DNA from: Chiridota heheva
Taxonomy: Eukaryota; Echinodermata; Holothuroidea; Apodida; Chiridotidae
Reading direction: 5' to 3'
Length of the DNA stretch: 64,000 nt
Assembly (NCBI GenBank): GCA_020152595.1
Contig: JAIGNY010001633.1
Span: forward strand, 453,501 to 517,500
The translations under genes and the position numbers were made by a program. The notes under the pieces are model-generated. The model was not told the origin of the DNA. It searched no databases and saw only the letters and a program-made list of their open reading frames with translations. Numbering within the stretch: position 1 is the stretch's first letter; each line of letters opens with the position of its first letter. Shown here in pieces: positions 49,701 through 61,553 of the stretch.

Positions 49701-50294
49701 ATAGGAATGTCTTTGTGACATCACACTAGGAAATCACAACTTATCACACCAGTTATTTTTAAGTACACTTGTGGAATCTTGGAAATTTATAGGCTTATAT
49801 TCAGCAATTGTTTCATGTTTTCACCATGTTTCTTTAGTTGTGTTGCATTATAGAATGCACATGTATGACCATGAAAATATTCCTATAGTATTAAATGAAT
49901 AAAATAGAAATATTCTTTACATGTGCTACATCTAATAATTTGCTTCTAAATATCTATAATGCCCTATAGATGCACTGTGCATAGCAAATGCTCAACACAT
50001 ATTATTATGTCAAAAAGGTAATAAAAAAGCCAGAGATGGAGAAATTTCATACAAAAATTCCTCATAGTAGGTGAGAGATTTAACCATTCTTTAATTACTG
50101 TGAAGAAGCATTCTCTAATTTCAGTAAACTTTAGTGATCTATTTTGTAAAGATCAGATTTATTTCTTAATTTTTCTAATTATAATCGTAGTATTTTGTAT
50201 TCTTTTATAGACTTAAAGATTGATATGTTATATCACAGGAAAACACAATCTTACTGCCTAACCCCAGGTCACCTTGGATAAACAAACAGGTTTA

Positions 50295-50645
50295 GTTTGG
50301 TTGGTTTGTTGGTGTTTGACGGCACTGCGACAGTCAGAGTCAAGTGTGCCAAGAGGTTTGAAAAACTAAGGTGCTTGAGTTAGAACAAGAGAGGAAAGAG
50401 AGGTGGAATAGAGGGAAGGAGGGAGAGAAGGTTGATAAGGGATAGAAGTTAAGGTAATAAAAGAAAGGTGACAAAGGTAAGGCAGAGAAGGGAAGGAAAG
50501 GGAGGTTAAGATCAGGTGGAATAAATTGCTGTTGCGGAGAAAAGTAAACAATGTTTAAATCCCTCAGTGTTTCAACTTCAAATAAAGATATGGTCTCAAG
50601 AGGATGTGAGTGTCTCACTGCAATGATAAACTTAAGTCTCACTTT
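50295..50645 (-). mobile_element. 3' end of a related LINE (diverged)
   Basis: GTTTGACGGCACTGCGACAG then GTCAAGTGTGCC parallels the 3' ends at 10,850 and 49,210. A purine-rich stretch (GGAAGGAGGGAGAG) follows, as in those copies. No coding motif is left. Confidence 0.6.
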
Positions 50646-51650
50646 TTGATACTCATTAATAAGTTTATCATCTGTATATGGACTGTATATACAGGTAAAT
50701 ATTAGTTCCTTTCAATTTAAAATTATATCAATCTTCAAACATTGGGGAAATTGAGATTGAAAATGGCAGCCACTTTGAATTTCGTCAAAATACAACACTC
50801 ATAGTTATTCTGAAATTACTACTGAATAAAGCTAAAGACTACATTTGGTACATAAGTATTTTAAACCTTGGGGACTACCAAATATGATATTTTAGTATGC
50901 ATTAGAGTACCATAAAGTAACTTTATAAGGTTTTAACTGTTTAATTGTGAAAAACATTTTGGCGAAACATTATTTTTAGCCCCTCATAAAAAATTGAAAT
51001 ATTTTTGATGTGAGACACCATTTACAGAGCTAAAATTTTGTGCTTTAAAGAATCATGTAATAAGGGGATTTCATGTCAAAATTGTGTTGGTATTTTGTTT
51101 CTACGTGGAGACACCTCCTTTGCTTTTGAATTATACGGTAAATTTTACGATTTGAAGTCAATATTGCCATTATTGGAACTCAAAATTCCTACCAATATAG
51201 GGCATAGTGTTTGTCCTCTGGTAAATATTATTAGCAAGTGCCCCAATTTGTGCTTGTATTGTATTAAGGATGTACATGCCGAAAAGTTTCTCTTTAAGCC
51301 TACCCGCACCCGACACCTGAGGTAATCCTGAAAACTCAGGTATGATAATTATCAATCCGACTTTCTGTTCAGTGTATTGTGTTTCCACTCCAAACAATAA
51401 TTGTTTATCTGTCATTTGCATGCACACCACAGCCAAGTAGCTAAGGTTATTTGTGTGTATAAGATTACACAAAGCCAGAGGTAAATAATCATGGCACTTT
51501 TGTGATTGAAATCACTCATCCTTGTTAGGTATCTTAGTGGGAGAAGTTTGTTTTCAAACTGGTGATAAAAATAGCTGTGTATAATAATGCCTGAAATAAT
51601 AATGTGCATTAACTGTGAATGATTGACAGACCATTTCTCCTAAGGAAAGA
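50646..51650. other. no recognised feature
   Basis: AT-rich DNA. The 95-codon frame at 51038-51325 contains several cysteines but fits no family I know, and I would not call it. Confidence 0.5.
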
Positions 51651-51689
51651 CAGTGCTTCATGTAGTACTATGAATACGCTAGTGTTGAT

Positions 51690-52680
51690 CAGAAAATTAC
51701 TGTTTGCGGATGATAGCGCTTTGGTGGCACATACTTAAGAGAGGATGCAGCATCTTACAGATGCTATTGCAGTGGCAGCAACCGAATATGGACTGCAGAT
51801 AAATATAAAGAAAACTGAGGTGTTGGTGCAATTACCACATGAGAATGATGGAGACATAGCAATCACTATAATTATCTGGTCAAGAACTGAAGTGTGTAAG
51901 TAAACCAGTTCACCTATCTTGGTAAAGCAGTTCACCTATCTTGGTAAAGCAGTTCACCTATCTTGGTAAAGCAGTTCACCTATCTTGGTGAAGCAGTTCA
52001 CCTATCTTGGTAAAGCAGTTCACCTATCTTGGTGAAGCAGTTCACCTATCTTGGTAAAGCAGTTCACCTATCTTGGTAAAGCAGTTCACCTATCTTGGTA
52101 AAGCAGTTCACCTATTTTGGTAAAGCAGTTCACCTATCTTGGTAAAGCAGTTCACCTATTTTGGTAAAGCAGTTCACCTATCTTGGTAAAGCAGTTCACC
52201 TATCTTGGTAAAGCAGTTCACCTATCTTGGTAAAGCAGTTCACCTATCTTGGTAAAGCAGTTCACCTATCTTGGTAAAGCAGTTCACCTATCTTGGTAAA
52301 GCAGTTCACCTATCTTGGTAAAGCAGTTCACCTATCTTGGTAAAGCAGTTCACCTATCTTGGTAGTAGCATAACTGACAATGGTAGGATGGATACAGATT
52401 GGCAGGAGAACTCATATTTTGGACATTTATACCAAAGACTGAAACTCCCACGTGTCACTGAAGACAGTGTCAGTGTCAGGTTTACTCTCAACCCTAGTGT
52501 ATGGAGTTGAGACATTGACACAATACAGCAAACAAGACAAAAAACTAAACTCTTTCATGATGCAACACCTCCGAGTAATAATGAAGGTGAAATGGTGGCA
52601 GAAAGTGACAAATGTGACTTTACTAGGGAAAGCAGTACTCACAAGCATGGATCATTGGATCCACTGATTCAACGGAACTT
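51690..52680 (+). mobile_element. LINE reverse-transcriptase fragment split by a 22-bp minisatellite
   Basis: The plus strand reads LLFADDSALVAHT, a stop, then YGLQINIKKTEVLVQ (RT boxes around FADD and the K-T-E motif). After the minisatellite it continues LGSSITDNGRMDTDW and, with frameshifts, on to about 52,670 (VLTSMDHWIH). The FADD...KKTEVL...YLGS order fits RTE-like or related LINEs. Stops and frameshifts make it a pseudogene. Confidence 0.8.
51905..52366. repeat. 22-bp minisatellite inside the RT fragment, about 21 copies
   Basis: The unit is AAGCAGTTCACCTATCTTGGTA. In the RT frame one unit reads KQFTYLG, the conserved motif that precedes GSSITDNG. The array therefore arose by duplicating RT codons in place. 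TATTTTGG and GGTGAAGC variants occur. Confidence 0.93.
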
Positions 52681-52929
52681 TAAAAAAATATGTTTATATA
52701 AAGTGCAAGTGTTAACAATAGCCACACCAGAAAATGACTAAGTAGTTCCAATGGGCCAACCAAAAGGTTCACTGCTGTTCAAGAAATAAAAACAAGTACA
52801 CAAGACGCAAACAAAAATGAAGGGAATAGCAGAAACAGAACGCTAAAAGCAAGGTAATTATAAATATCACATGACCAAATAGTAGGCACCAATAGTAGGC
52901 ACCAATATAGCTGTCCACCATTTCGAACA

Positions 52930-53450
52930 GATTAAAACCCTCAATCATGTCACAGGCAGGAGGTAATAATGGACACGGGTCTTAAAAGCTTGTATGCCGT
53001 TATCAGCTTTATTACCAGCAGCATCAACTGGAAGAATATTCCAAATTCTAGTGGCAGTATGGAGGAAACTTCTGTCTTAAGAGTTTGTCCTAGCAGTAGG
53101 CAATGAGAGAGCAAGATTGAGTGCAGAAGTACTTGATCTTGTGGTACGCCTTCTGACATAAAGTGTAGGCTAGGACTGAAGGTCTGCGGGGAAGTGGCTA
53201 GTGTGCATCTTGTACAATACAGTAACTGCTAAAACCTGTCTTCTATGGTGAAGACTATTGATGGAGAGCATGTTTGTGGCAGTAGCCTCGTCCACACTAA
53301 TAATTTTCAGTGCCATCCTTTGGATGGTGTTGAGACGCCCAGGGTTGTAGGGATGCATTTATTCGAGCTAAGCATGCACAATTCATGATACTTCGAATCT
53401 GAGCTTTGTAGACAGTAGCTCTGCCTACAGTGTCAATTAATTTATTATTG
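52930..53450 (-). mobile_element. LINE C-terminal fragment
   Basis: The minus strand reads TVYKAQIRSIMNCACLA, then LNTIQRMALKIISVDEATA and HHRRQVLAVTVLYKMHT, and lower down DRSFLHTATRIWNILP. These are the usual post-RT blocks of jockey/CR1-like LINEs. Frameshifts separate the blocks. Confidence 0.75.
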
Positions 53451-53635
53451 ATTATTAAATATTCCAGTAGAAATTTAAAACAATTGTAAAAAGGAAAAAA
53501 AGTACATACATATACAGTACGCAATAATACACGTAGCAGAAATTAAAAGAATATAAATAAATAAACAAACTAGAACAGTAAATACTGCCATTGTTCGCAT
53601 GCCCATGCAAATTGACACCCATATAAAATGGCATC

Positions 53636-54560
53636 TCATGTCCCACATGGCATCCAATCCCTTATCCCACATGGCATTCCACCATATCTCCCACATGGCA
53701 TCCTACCCCATGTCTAACATGACATCCCATCCCATGTGGCATTCCACCATATGTCCCACATGGCATCCCATCCTATGACCCACATGGCATTCTACCCTAT
53801 GTTTCACATGGATCTCATCCCATGTGCCAAATGACATCCCACAGCATGTCCCACATGACATCCCATCCCATGCCCCACATGGCATTCCACTATATCTCCC
53901 ACATAGCATTCCACCATACAGTATGTCTCACATGGCATTACACCATAAGTCCCACATGGCATTCCACCATATGTCCCACATGGCATCCCACCCTATGACC
54001 CACATGGCATCCCACCCTATGTCCCACATGGATCCCATCCTACATGTATGTCCACATTAATCCAACCATATGTGCCACATGACTCCCCTCCCTATGTCCC
54101 ACAAGGCATCCCTATCTGTGTCCCACATGGCATCTCTCCCTATGTCCCACATGGCATCCCACCATATCCCGCATCAGTGGCTTCCCACATGATGTCCCAC
54201 ATGGTATCCCACCCCATGTCCCACGTTAGATCCCACCATATGTTCCACATGGTATCCCTCCCAATGTCCCAATGACATCCTACTTTATGTCTCACATGGC
54301 ATCACATCGCATATCCCCATGGCCTCCTACCCTATGTCCCACATAGCCTCCTATCCTATGTCATATGGCATTCCAACCTATGTCACACTCTGTGTTACTC
54401 ATGGCATCGCACCCCACTTCCCACATGGCATCCCACCCCATGTCCAAAATGACATCCCATACCATCCCATGGCATATTCCACCCGCATGGTATTCTACCA
54501 TATATCCTACATGGCATTCCACTCTGTTCCACATGGCATCCCACCCCATATCTCACATGA
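53636..54560. repeat. ~24-bp degenerate minisatellite, CCCACATGGCAT type
   Basis: Units resemble CCCACATGGCATCCCACCCT followed by ATGT, with much variation in length and sequence (about 38 copies). A few further units occur at 54,750-54,800. The core CATGTCCCACATG is the same as in the 44-bp array at 24.8-27.2 kb. Confidence 0.9.
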
Positions 54561-54599
54561 CATCCTATAGGCTCCATAAGAAGTCTCATCCTTGCTATA

Positions 54600-54999
54600 A
54601 CAGTCCCTGATTAAGCATACTATGTATGAAAGTGTCAGTTCATATAAAAACTAATATGCAAATAAGAATAAGAAAAAAAGGCAGTCAAATAATTATGCCT
54701 GATATAGCCCTTGGTGTATACCACATGGTAAAAAATATATCATATGTCCTGCATGGCCCCCATCCATGTCCCACATGGCATCCCTCCCTATGTCCATATG
54801 CAGTCACATCCTGTCACACTCCCTGAGCATACTAAATAAATAAGTCTGGTAATTCCAACTCTCCTGTCTGTAAGTAAATTGTCGCATGGTAAATGAATGA
54901 ATTTTAACTCAAATATTACAAAAAGATCAAATGTATGATAAACTCAAAACAATATAGTAAACTTTACTTAAAATTTTGGACACATTATGGGGAAAAGTC
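54600..54999. other. no recognised feature beyond stray repeat units
   Basis: AT-rich DNA with two or three isolated CCCACATGGCAT units near 54,760-54,800. Confidence 0.55.
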
Positions 55000-55560
55000 A
55001 GTTTATCATCAATACATACATACACCAGTTTTTACACATTCTGCAACTTCTGAACCTAAAATAAATATCTTGTCTGATTTTGATTTCAAATGTTTGACAT
55101 TTTTATTTGCAAAGCACATTTCCTTTGAATTCTTTAGGTTTAGCAGCAAGTTCTGTTCATGACATTTTGACAGTTTCATCAACAATTGACTGGTACTCCA
55201 CTTGATCCCCATTTACATAATTGTTAGCAATTCTACATGAACTAGCAGTATCATCCACATACTTTATCACACAAATATTTTTTGTTTGATCTAATTCCGT
55301 CGGTATAGATGGTGAAAAGTACAGCAGATAAAGGGCCTCCCTGTGGTACACCTACATTTATTTCAGATCATTTTGACACACCTTTGTCCAGTTGAAATTG
55401 TCTTGTCCACCCTTGAAGAAACTGTGCCAACCAATGAATGAGCCACGGGTCTTTTATAAATATTGTCAAAACTTTAAGTAGGTAGTTTGGCAAGACTGTA
55501 TTGAGAGCACTTGAAAAATCGATAAAAAGAACCTTTGACATGGTCGTTTCTTTACAAAAA
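55000..55560 (-). mobile_element. LINE reverse-transcriptase fragment (Rex1/CR1-like)
   Basis: The minus strand reads VLFIDFSSALNTVLP, a GVPQGGPLSAVLF block near 55,350, KYVDDTASSCRI near 55,250 and NLLLNLKNSKEM near 55,140. These are successive RT boxes with stops between them. The 3' domain is missing. Confidence 0.78.
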
Positions 55561-55589
55561 AAAAGTTTATTAGCAACGTTTTGCAGTGC

Positions 55590-56400
55590 TTTGAGCCTTT
55601 GACCAGCTTTATCGCAGTCTTGGAAAGATGTTTGGGCCATGACAGCTTGCTGTCTATTGTAACACAAAGATGTTTGGACCATGACAGCTTGCTGTCTATT
55701 GTAACACAAAAATGTTTTGACCATGATAGCTTGCTGTCTATTGTAACAGAAAGATGTTTTGACCATGATAGCTTGCTGTCTATTGTAACACAAAGATGTT
55801 TTGACCATGACAGCTTGCTGCCTATTGTAACACAAAGATGTTTTGACCAGGACAGCTTGCTGTCTATTGTAAAACAAATATGTTTTGACCATGACAGCTT
55901 GCTGTCTATTGTAACACCAATAATGTCAAGCTCTTTCTTGATGTCTAGCTTACGGTTTCTAAAGTACGTAGTAGGCTTGGCAGGTTCCCTCTTCATAGAA
56001 ATACAATGGCCTTACACATTACTTTGATGGTTTAAAGGTTATCATTCATTTGTCCTCCCATTCTTTTATTCTCTCAAGATCCATGTTCAAGCTGAAAGAT
56101 GCTAAGTCACCCCCACCTGGTAGAATTGGTGCAAAAAGAATGGAATCATCAGCATATCGCTATAACTCATTATCACACACTTCAACCAGATCCCCTATAA
56201 AATCTGAAAACAAAAGTGGGCCCAGCATAGAACCCTGTGGACTCTGTAACCAGGATAGCAGCTTGCCAGACACTCCTTTGGACTTCATCTTTGCACCCTG
56301 TCCATTATGCCAAACTTTATCAAAGGCTCCTTTTATGTCCAGCACAATAATACACACTTCATCTCCTTTATCCAGCAAGCATGGATACCCCTATATTGTA
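55590..56400 (-). mobile_element. LINE reverse-transcriptase fragment with internal 42-bp minisatellite
   Basis: The minus strand reads VLDIKGAFDKVWHNG, then SPQGSMLGPLLF, YADDSILFAPI near 56,150, and LDIIGVTIDSKLSWSKH near 55,920. Past the minisatellite it reads DKAGQRLKALQNVANK near 55,600. Box order and spacing fit a jockey/CR1-type RT. Frame breaks occur before and after the array. It abuts the different RT fragment at 55,560. Confidence 0.8.
55629..55922 (-). repeat. 42-bp in-frame minisatellite, seven copies, inside an RT
   Basis: The anchor AGCTTGCTGTCTATTG recurs at 55644, 55686, 55728, 55770, 55812, 55854 and 55896, an exact 42-bp period. On the minus strand each unit encodes the 14 residues VTIDSKLSWSKHLC. 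This is the conserved LGVTID..LSW..H segment of the host RT, and the amplification is in frame. Confidence 0.95.
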
Positions 56401-56688
56401 ATGAAAAGTTTCAAACACCATTCTGTAGCAAAAAGAATGTGCTTTCACATGGATTGCTGCAATAAAAGACATACCCCCTCGATTGTTGCTAAAACCTTTT
56501 ATAGTTACGTCACTCGACTTATTTTTAGATTTTTTGACATTTACGTTGAGACGACAGAAAAATGTGTATCCTGAATCTTGTTTAAAAGTGAAACTGAGGA
56601 TTAGTAAATGTCAGAAAGCTTATCGCCAGTGATGTAGATCTTTTAGTACCAAGACCCAACCCAGAAGAGGCCTAAAGATTATCAGAAC

Positions 56689-57249
56689 CAGGGTTCGAAA
56701 TTAGCACACTTTAAGCACTAGCCCGTCGAGCTAGCTTGACTCCTTTTTTACTAGCCCGAATAGACTGCTGACTTGCCCGAGAAAACGTGCGTTAAAAAGC
56801 TAAAAACCTTGGTCCCTACAGAGAAAAGATTGAAGTAAACAATGCTTTTCTTTCAACTCAAATATATTTTCACATACCCCAGTCGTAAAACTAACGTTAT
56901 GTATAGCAAAATCTGTTTTGAGTACGAAAAACCACACTTAGAACAATGTCAGAACAATAATAAAGTATGCAAAAGTTTGTTATAAAATATGTAACATGAT
57001 GATACAAAATTAGGCCCCTACAATACTACAAGGCTAGGCCGGCATAAAGTGTAACTTCAGACCAAAAAGTGGACAATTATGCATTTTGGCTTGTGTAAGT
57101 GATGTGTAATAATGTATTTTTGAAAAGTCTAAGGTATATATTTTTTTCTAATTACTTGCCCGGCGGGCTCGGAAAGATCAGTTTCAGCTAGCCCGGACGT
57201 AAGTTCTACTTGCCCCAGGCTAGCGGGCCTACGTTAATTTCGAGCGCTG
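56689..57249. mobile_element. hAT-like non-autonomous transposon
   Basis: Ends CAGGGTTCGAAATTAGC at the left and, inverted, CAGCGCTCGAAATTAACG at the right. The flanking 8-bp duplication ATCAGAAC lies at 56681-56688 and 57250-57257. An 8-bp duplication and a CAG start are typical of hAT. Subterminal ACTAGCCCG / CTAGCGGGC blocks are also inverted. No transposase is coded. Confidence 0.87.
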
Positions 57250-57257
57250 ATCAGAAC

Positions 57258-57979
57258 CACGTGAAATGATTTTTTTCAAAATTCCACAATCGCGAGAGCA
57301 TTTTTAAACTTCATGCTTACTAACGTTACTCATTAGGCTTAACATTAGGCATACTGTAGCTAACGTTGGTTTCGATCCGTTCAAAATTAAGCAAAAACAG
57401 TGTAATTTAGCTGGGATTATTTACTTGTGAGGATTATAAACAAGTAAATGGGTCACTAGAATCCAACGTAATTAACATGAATTGTCTTTATTATAGTAAT
57501 TTTCGATAAAACTTTACAGATCAATCTTCAATTTGTAGTGCAACAGTGCCCATATACATGTACCAATTTCACGAATTCTCGATTCCATGTTGTGAGGTTG
57601 TGGTGCAGTAGAGTAGGATCAAAATTTTAAAGGGAAAGGGTCCCATTTTGTTGGAAAGAGACACATGTTGAAGCAAGAGACCCATGGTTGGGGCCAAGCA
57701 GTCTTATGGTGGGAGCCAAGCTGTCCCGTATAGGGGGAAATTATTTTCTTTGAAGCAATTTGGATCCTGGAAGAGGGCCATATTTTGGGAGGATGGCATT
57801 ACACCTGGTCCCCCTCCCAATATAAATAAACCAGAATCCCCACCCCACCCCCAACCCCTGTATCTGATTAAAAACACTTGAACTTGTATTTCTCTTAAGG
57901 ATATTCCTGTATTTGGACGAATTTGTTGACATTTCATATGCGGTACCAACTGTCACTGAAGGATACCAAGTCTGGCAAC
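57258..57979. other. region between two hAT-like elements, nothing recognised
   Basis: Unique-looking DNA with a C-rich stretch at 57,810-57,860. The open frames here are short and mirror each other on both strands. Confidence 0.5.
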
Positions 57980-57987
57980 GTCAACAT

Positions 57988-58854
57988 TAGTGTTTACATG
58001 GGTACCTGAAATATCCGGCTACCCGACCAATTGAATTGCTACCCGGTTCCAAAAATACAACCCGGGTATAGATTTTCATAATATTACCAATTGCAAACTG
58101 TTTCCGTTTCAGAATTGTAAGTTAAAAGAATAAATCTTAATTTACAAGAATTATAAAAGTGTTTGTTTCCTTTCTATTCCAACGCAATGCAATATAACAA
58201 TCATAAAATATTGTCACAGATCGCAGAAATGATGTTGAACGAGCGATGTGGCTAGTAAGGTACAGTAGATACGCTGGTAGTACTACATGTACTAGTAGCA
58301 CAAAACTTAAACTCTCTAAACTTCGCTGTAAAAAAAAAGATATACAAACCAGCACACAACAAGCAGTGTGTGTAGAATGCTGCATGAAAAATATGTTGCG
58401 GTTGTACATTACCAAACTATTTTGAAAGCATGTCTGCTATTTGCTGAAATAAAATGTAACACCTATTATAAACCAATCACAAGTTGTGTTCAAATAAAAT
58501 TGTTACGTGCTACTAAGCGTGCTTGAACAGAACCGTGGAATCACGTATTATTCCAGAAAACACCCGTTCCGTAAAATTTTGAGGAATTGAGTATATTATT
58601 ATAGTACGGTATTTTATGAAGGCAGGCCAATAAAAGAAACTAGAAAGATTTGTATTTTATTTCTTTATTCACAAAAATAAAGATACAATTGAAAAAACAA
58701 GAAATGTCACAAGATTTTACAAGGTACACTGTTAGATTTTAACACATACTACTTCCGCGAAAAATATTGAAAAGGCCTTGTCGGCATGTCGGATACCCGA
58801 CCAATAATGCAGGTCGGGTACCCGGTCCGATTTTTGGACCCGGTGCAAACACTA
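57988..58854. mobile_element. hAT-like non-autonomous transposon (second family)
   Basis: Inverted ends are TAGTGTTTACATGGGTAC at the left and TAGTGTTTGCACCGGGTC at the right, read inward. Subterminal TACCCGACC blocks are present on both sides. The 8-bp duplication GTCAACAT flanks it at 57980-57987 and 58855-58862. No transposase frame. Confidence 0.87.
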
Positions 58855-58862
58855 GTCAACAT

Positions 58863-61545
58863 GATTACTGATGCTCTAAATCCATTCTTTTCACCAAGAA
58901 TTCCTATAGGAATCAACAAAAGTAAGTTTCTACAAGACTTTCAGGATATCCTAATTAGATATAACTATTTTCAAAGCTTCCAATGGCTGAAATTGGCTCA
59001 TAAACCTAAAGTTTCAAGCCTGTGCATTATAAATGAGGTAAATTAGCTAATTTGCATATCATTTGCATAACATTTTAATTTAAATATTGGTGTAAACTAT
59101 TACCTATTTATATTATGTTAGTTTTGTGCATCATAGAAAGGAACAATGCATGTTTATAGGAAAGTATAGTGCAAAATCCTATCAGATAGATCATTGGTAA
59201 AATCAGAGGTCCATTTTTAGGTCCAAAAAATTAAAATTGACAAATGAAATTTTTCCTTGCTCCAAAAAAATCAAGAGTTTAAAAAAAAAATCAACTGAAG
59301 GGTCCTTCTTTTAACAATTCATTTTTTTTTCCAATTAGCCACAAGTAAGCAGATCATCACAAAGATAGCAGTTTTAGGACATCTAATAATCTGAATTAAT
59401 GACTCATTTGCATAAATTTGCACATTTGACCAGAGAATTATGCAAAGCAATGTAAAGTTCAAAGTCTTAGCTTTCACATAACATAAACTTATTACAGTAA
59501 AAAATGAAAATAAATTTGTGAAAAAGCCCCATTTCCAAAAAGTTCCCTAAAATAACACTTGTAATCTCAAATGCTCTGGTAGAGTAAGAGTTAAATGCAC
59601 AAAAAAAACTACTACATTTTACATAATCTGCAATTTATGGTGAATTCTCCCAGTTTTATGTGAGCCTAGTAATATTTATCTAACAGCATCCAAAAATGAG
59701 TTTTTCATAAGTTTAACTTTTTTCAGATGTGGAAAATCAAATCCAAGTATCATTCTATGCACTAACAATAGGTACAAAGGGACGAGACATTTTTGTGGAA
59801 AAAAATAAGCCTTAAATGTTACACTATGTAAGTGCATGTACCTATTACACAAAAATGTCACAGCAATTCAATGAAGCAGATGAACTGAGCAAAAAGCTCT
59901 GATTTTCCCTCGTTTTCAGCCATTCCAAGGTGCAGAATAATTAGATTTCTGGGAGTTTTTAGGTGAAGTATGTGCAATTTTGGTCGAAATCACAAAAAAT
60001 CGTGTTTTCTCCCATTAACCGTAATGATAAGTGCAGATTAAATTTTGGGTGAGCCCTATACTGAGATGGGGAATGAACTAGGGGTGGAGATATGCACCAG
60101 AATTGAATAAGAATCAATTTTTATTTTGGTGTAAAGACATATAAATACATTCATTGATTTCTCCTTTTCATATACATAATAAATTAATAAAAAAAATATA
60201 AAAAAATTATCCAGTTATTCATCAGACAAAAAAAAAGTTATGTTTTTCCAGCAAATCCGAGTATTTGAGTGTTCAGGATGACGTCATAAAAAAAATGTGC
60301 ATAAATCTTAACAACCAGTTTGTCGGTGAAAACAAAGCAGCTTACTGTTACAGCCAGAGTAAAATCTGTCGCCTTTAGAGTCTGAAATCTCCAAGTTTGC
60401 TTGGGTATTTGTACAGGAAATTGTTGCGAATCTGGTGGAAATTTTTTTAGAAAAAATATTTTCAAAGTTTAAAAAACACAATGTAGGTATATCGTTCGTA
60501 CGTAGGCTAAAGCGTGATTGTGTTCACTTATGCAAAACTCATTGCATGTTTACACAGACAAAATGTCCCAGATGTTCAAAATGATCAGATGACTCCCAAT
60601 ACAGTAGTTACTCGAATAAGTTTGTGCACCAATGTTTATCACATGCAATAATCTTTTCACAGTTGTACCAGTAAAGCGTAAAAAGGCTTAAACTAAAATA
60701 CGGGGAAGAAAGAATTTGAAAATTAATATATTTGAAAATGCTTATTTACTGAAAATATAGCATAGACAGTTATATTTTAAAATTTCCTTAAATACCAGGT
60801 AAAATCATGAGTTTGATTTGATGTCCAAGTAGGACTCGGGTCCCTATGACTGCAGGAACTTCAGGCCAATAAGTTAGGCTACAACTCGAACGGGAGCCAA
60901 ACAAACTTTGGGCCTAAGCTGCAAGAGATCTCTGTCACTGCAAGGCCCCCTTGGTCACTGAAAGTGGTTGTTAGACATCTAATAATTTTGTGTTGCTGTA
61001 ATTTTGACACACTTTTCGAGATACATACCAACCAAAGCTTCATTCACTGCACTTCAGTTGCCATCTTTACGCTCCAACTTCACAACCAAAACAAACTACC
61101 GATTTAAGAAGAAGCACTCGACTATTATTGGTACCACATGTGCGCACTTTAAATGATTTTGAGTTAGTATTAAAATGTGATGGTGTCTCTGCCACCTTGT
61201 TATTAGTTATTTAAGTAATGATTCTGGTGAGATGTGGCTAAAGCTTTACCCCCTTCTTTATGCTGATACAATTTTACTAGGAGTGCTAACCAAGGCCACA
61301 AGCCTCCAGCTACCTCTCAACTCAATTGACATTTGACATGTAAATTTGCCAATTCTTGTGATTGTGAGATTTGGGGTTTTAATAATTTGGCTAATGTTGA
61401 AAATTTCAATCATTTTGAGAAAATTTCTCAACGGTAACAGTTTTGCAGTTAACCCAATGATCTATGGTAAAGTATATAGGAAAATATAAACTTCAAAACA
61501 TTATTGAAAAAAGAATGATAAATTATTGGAGTAGGTTGTTACAGG
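58863..61545. other. AT-rich region with no gene seen
   Basis: Apart from the short transposon end at 59,576 I see no coding motifs, tandem arrays or paired terminal repeats. Several poly-A/T runs occur (59,280, 60,190). Confidence 0.5.
59576..59594. mobile_element. possible solitary right end of the piggyBac-like family
   Basis: CTGGTAGAGTAAGAGTTAA differs by one base from the right end of the element at 15,688 (AAGGG changed to AAGAG) and keeps the TTAA. I found no matching left end, so the copy is truncated or diverged. Confidence 0.55.
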
Positions 61546-61553
61546 TAAACAAT

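Noticed and set aside
51038-51325. 95-codon Cys-containing plus-strand frame
   Set aside because: Cysteine spacing fits no zinc finger I know, and the flanks are repeat debris.
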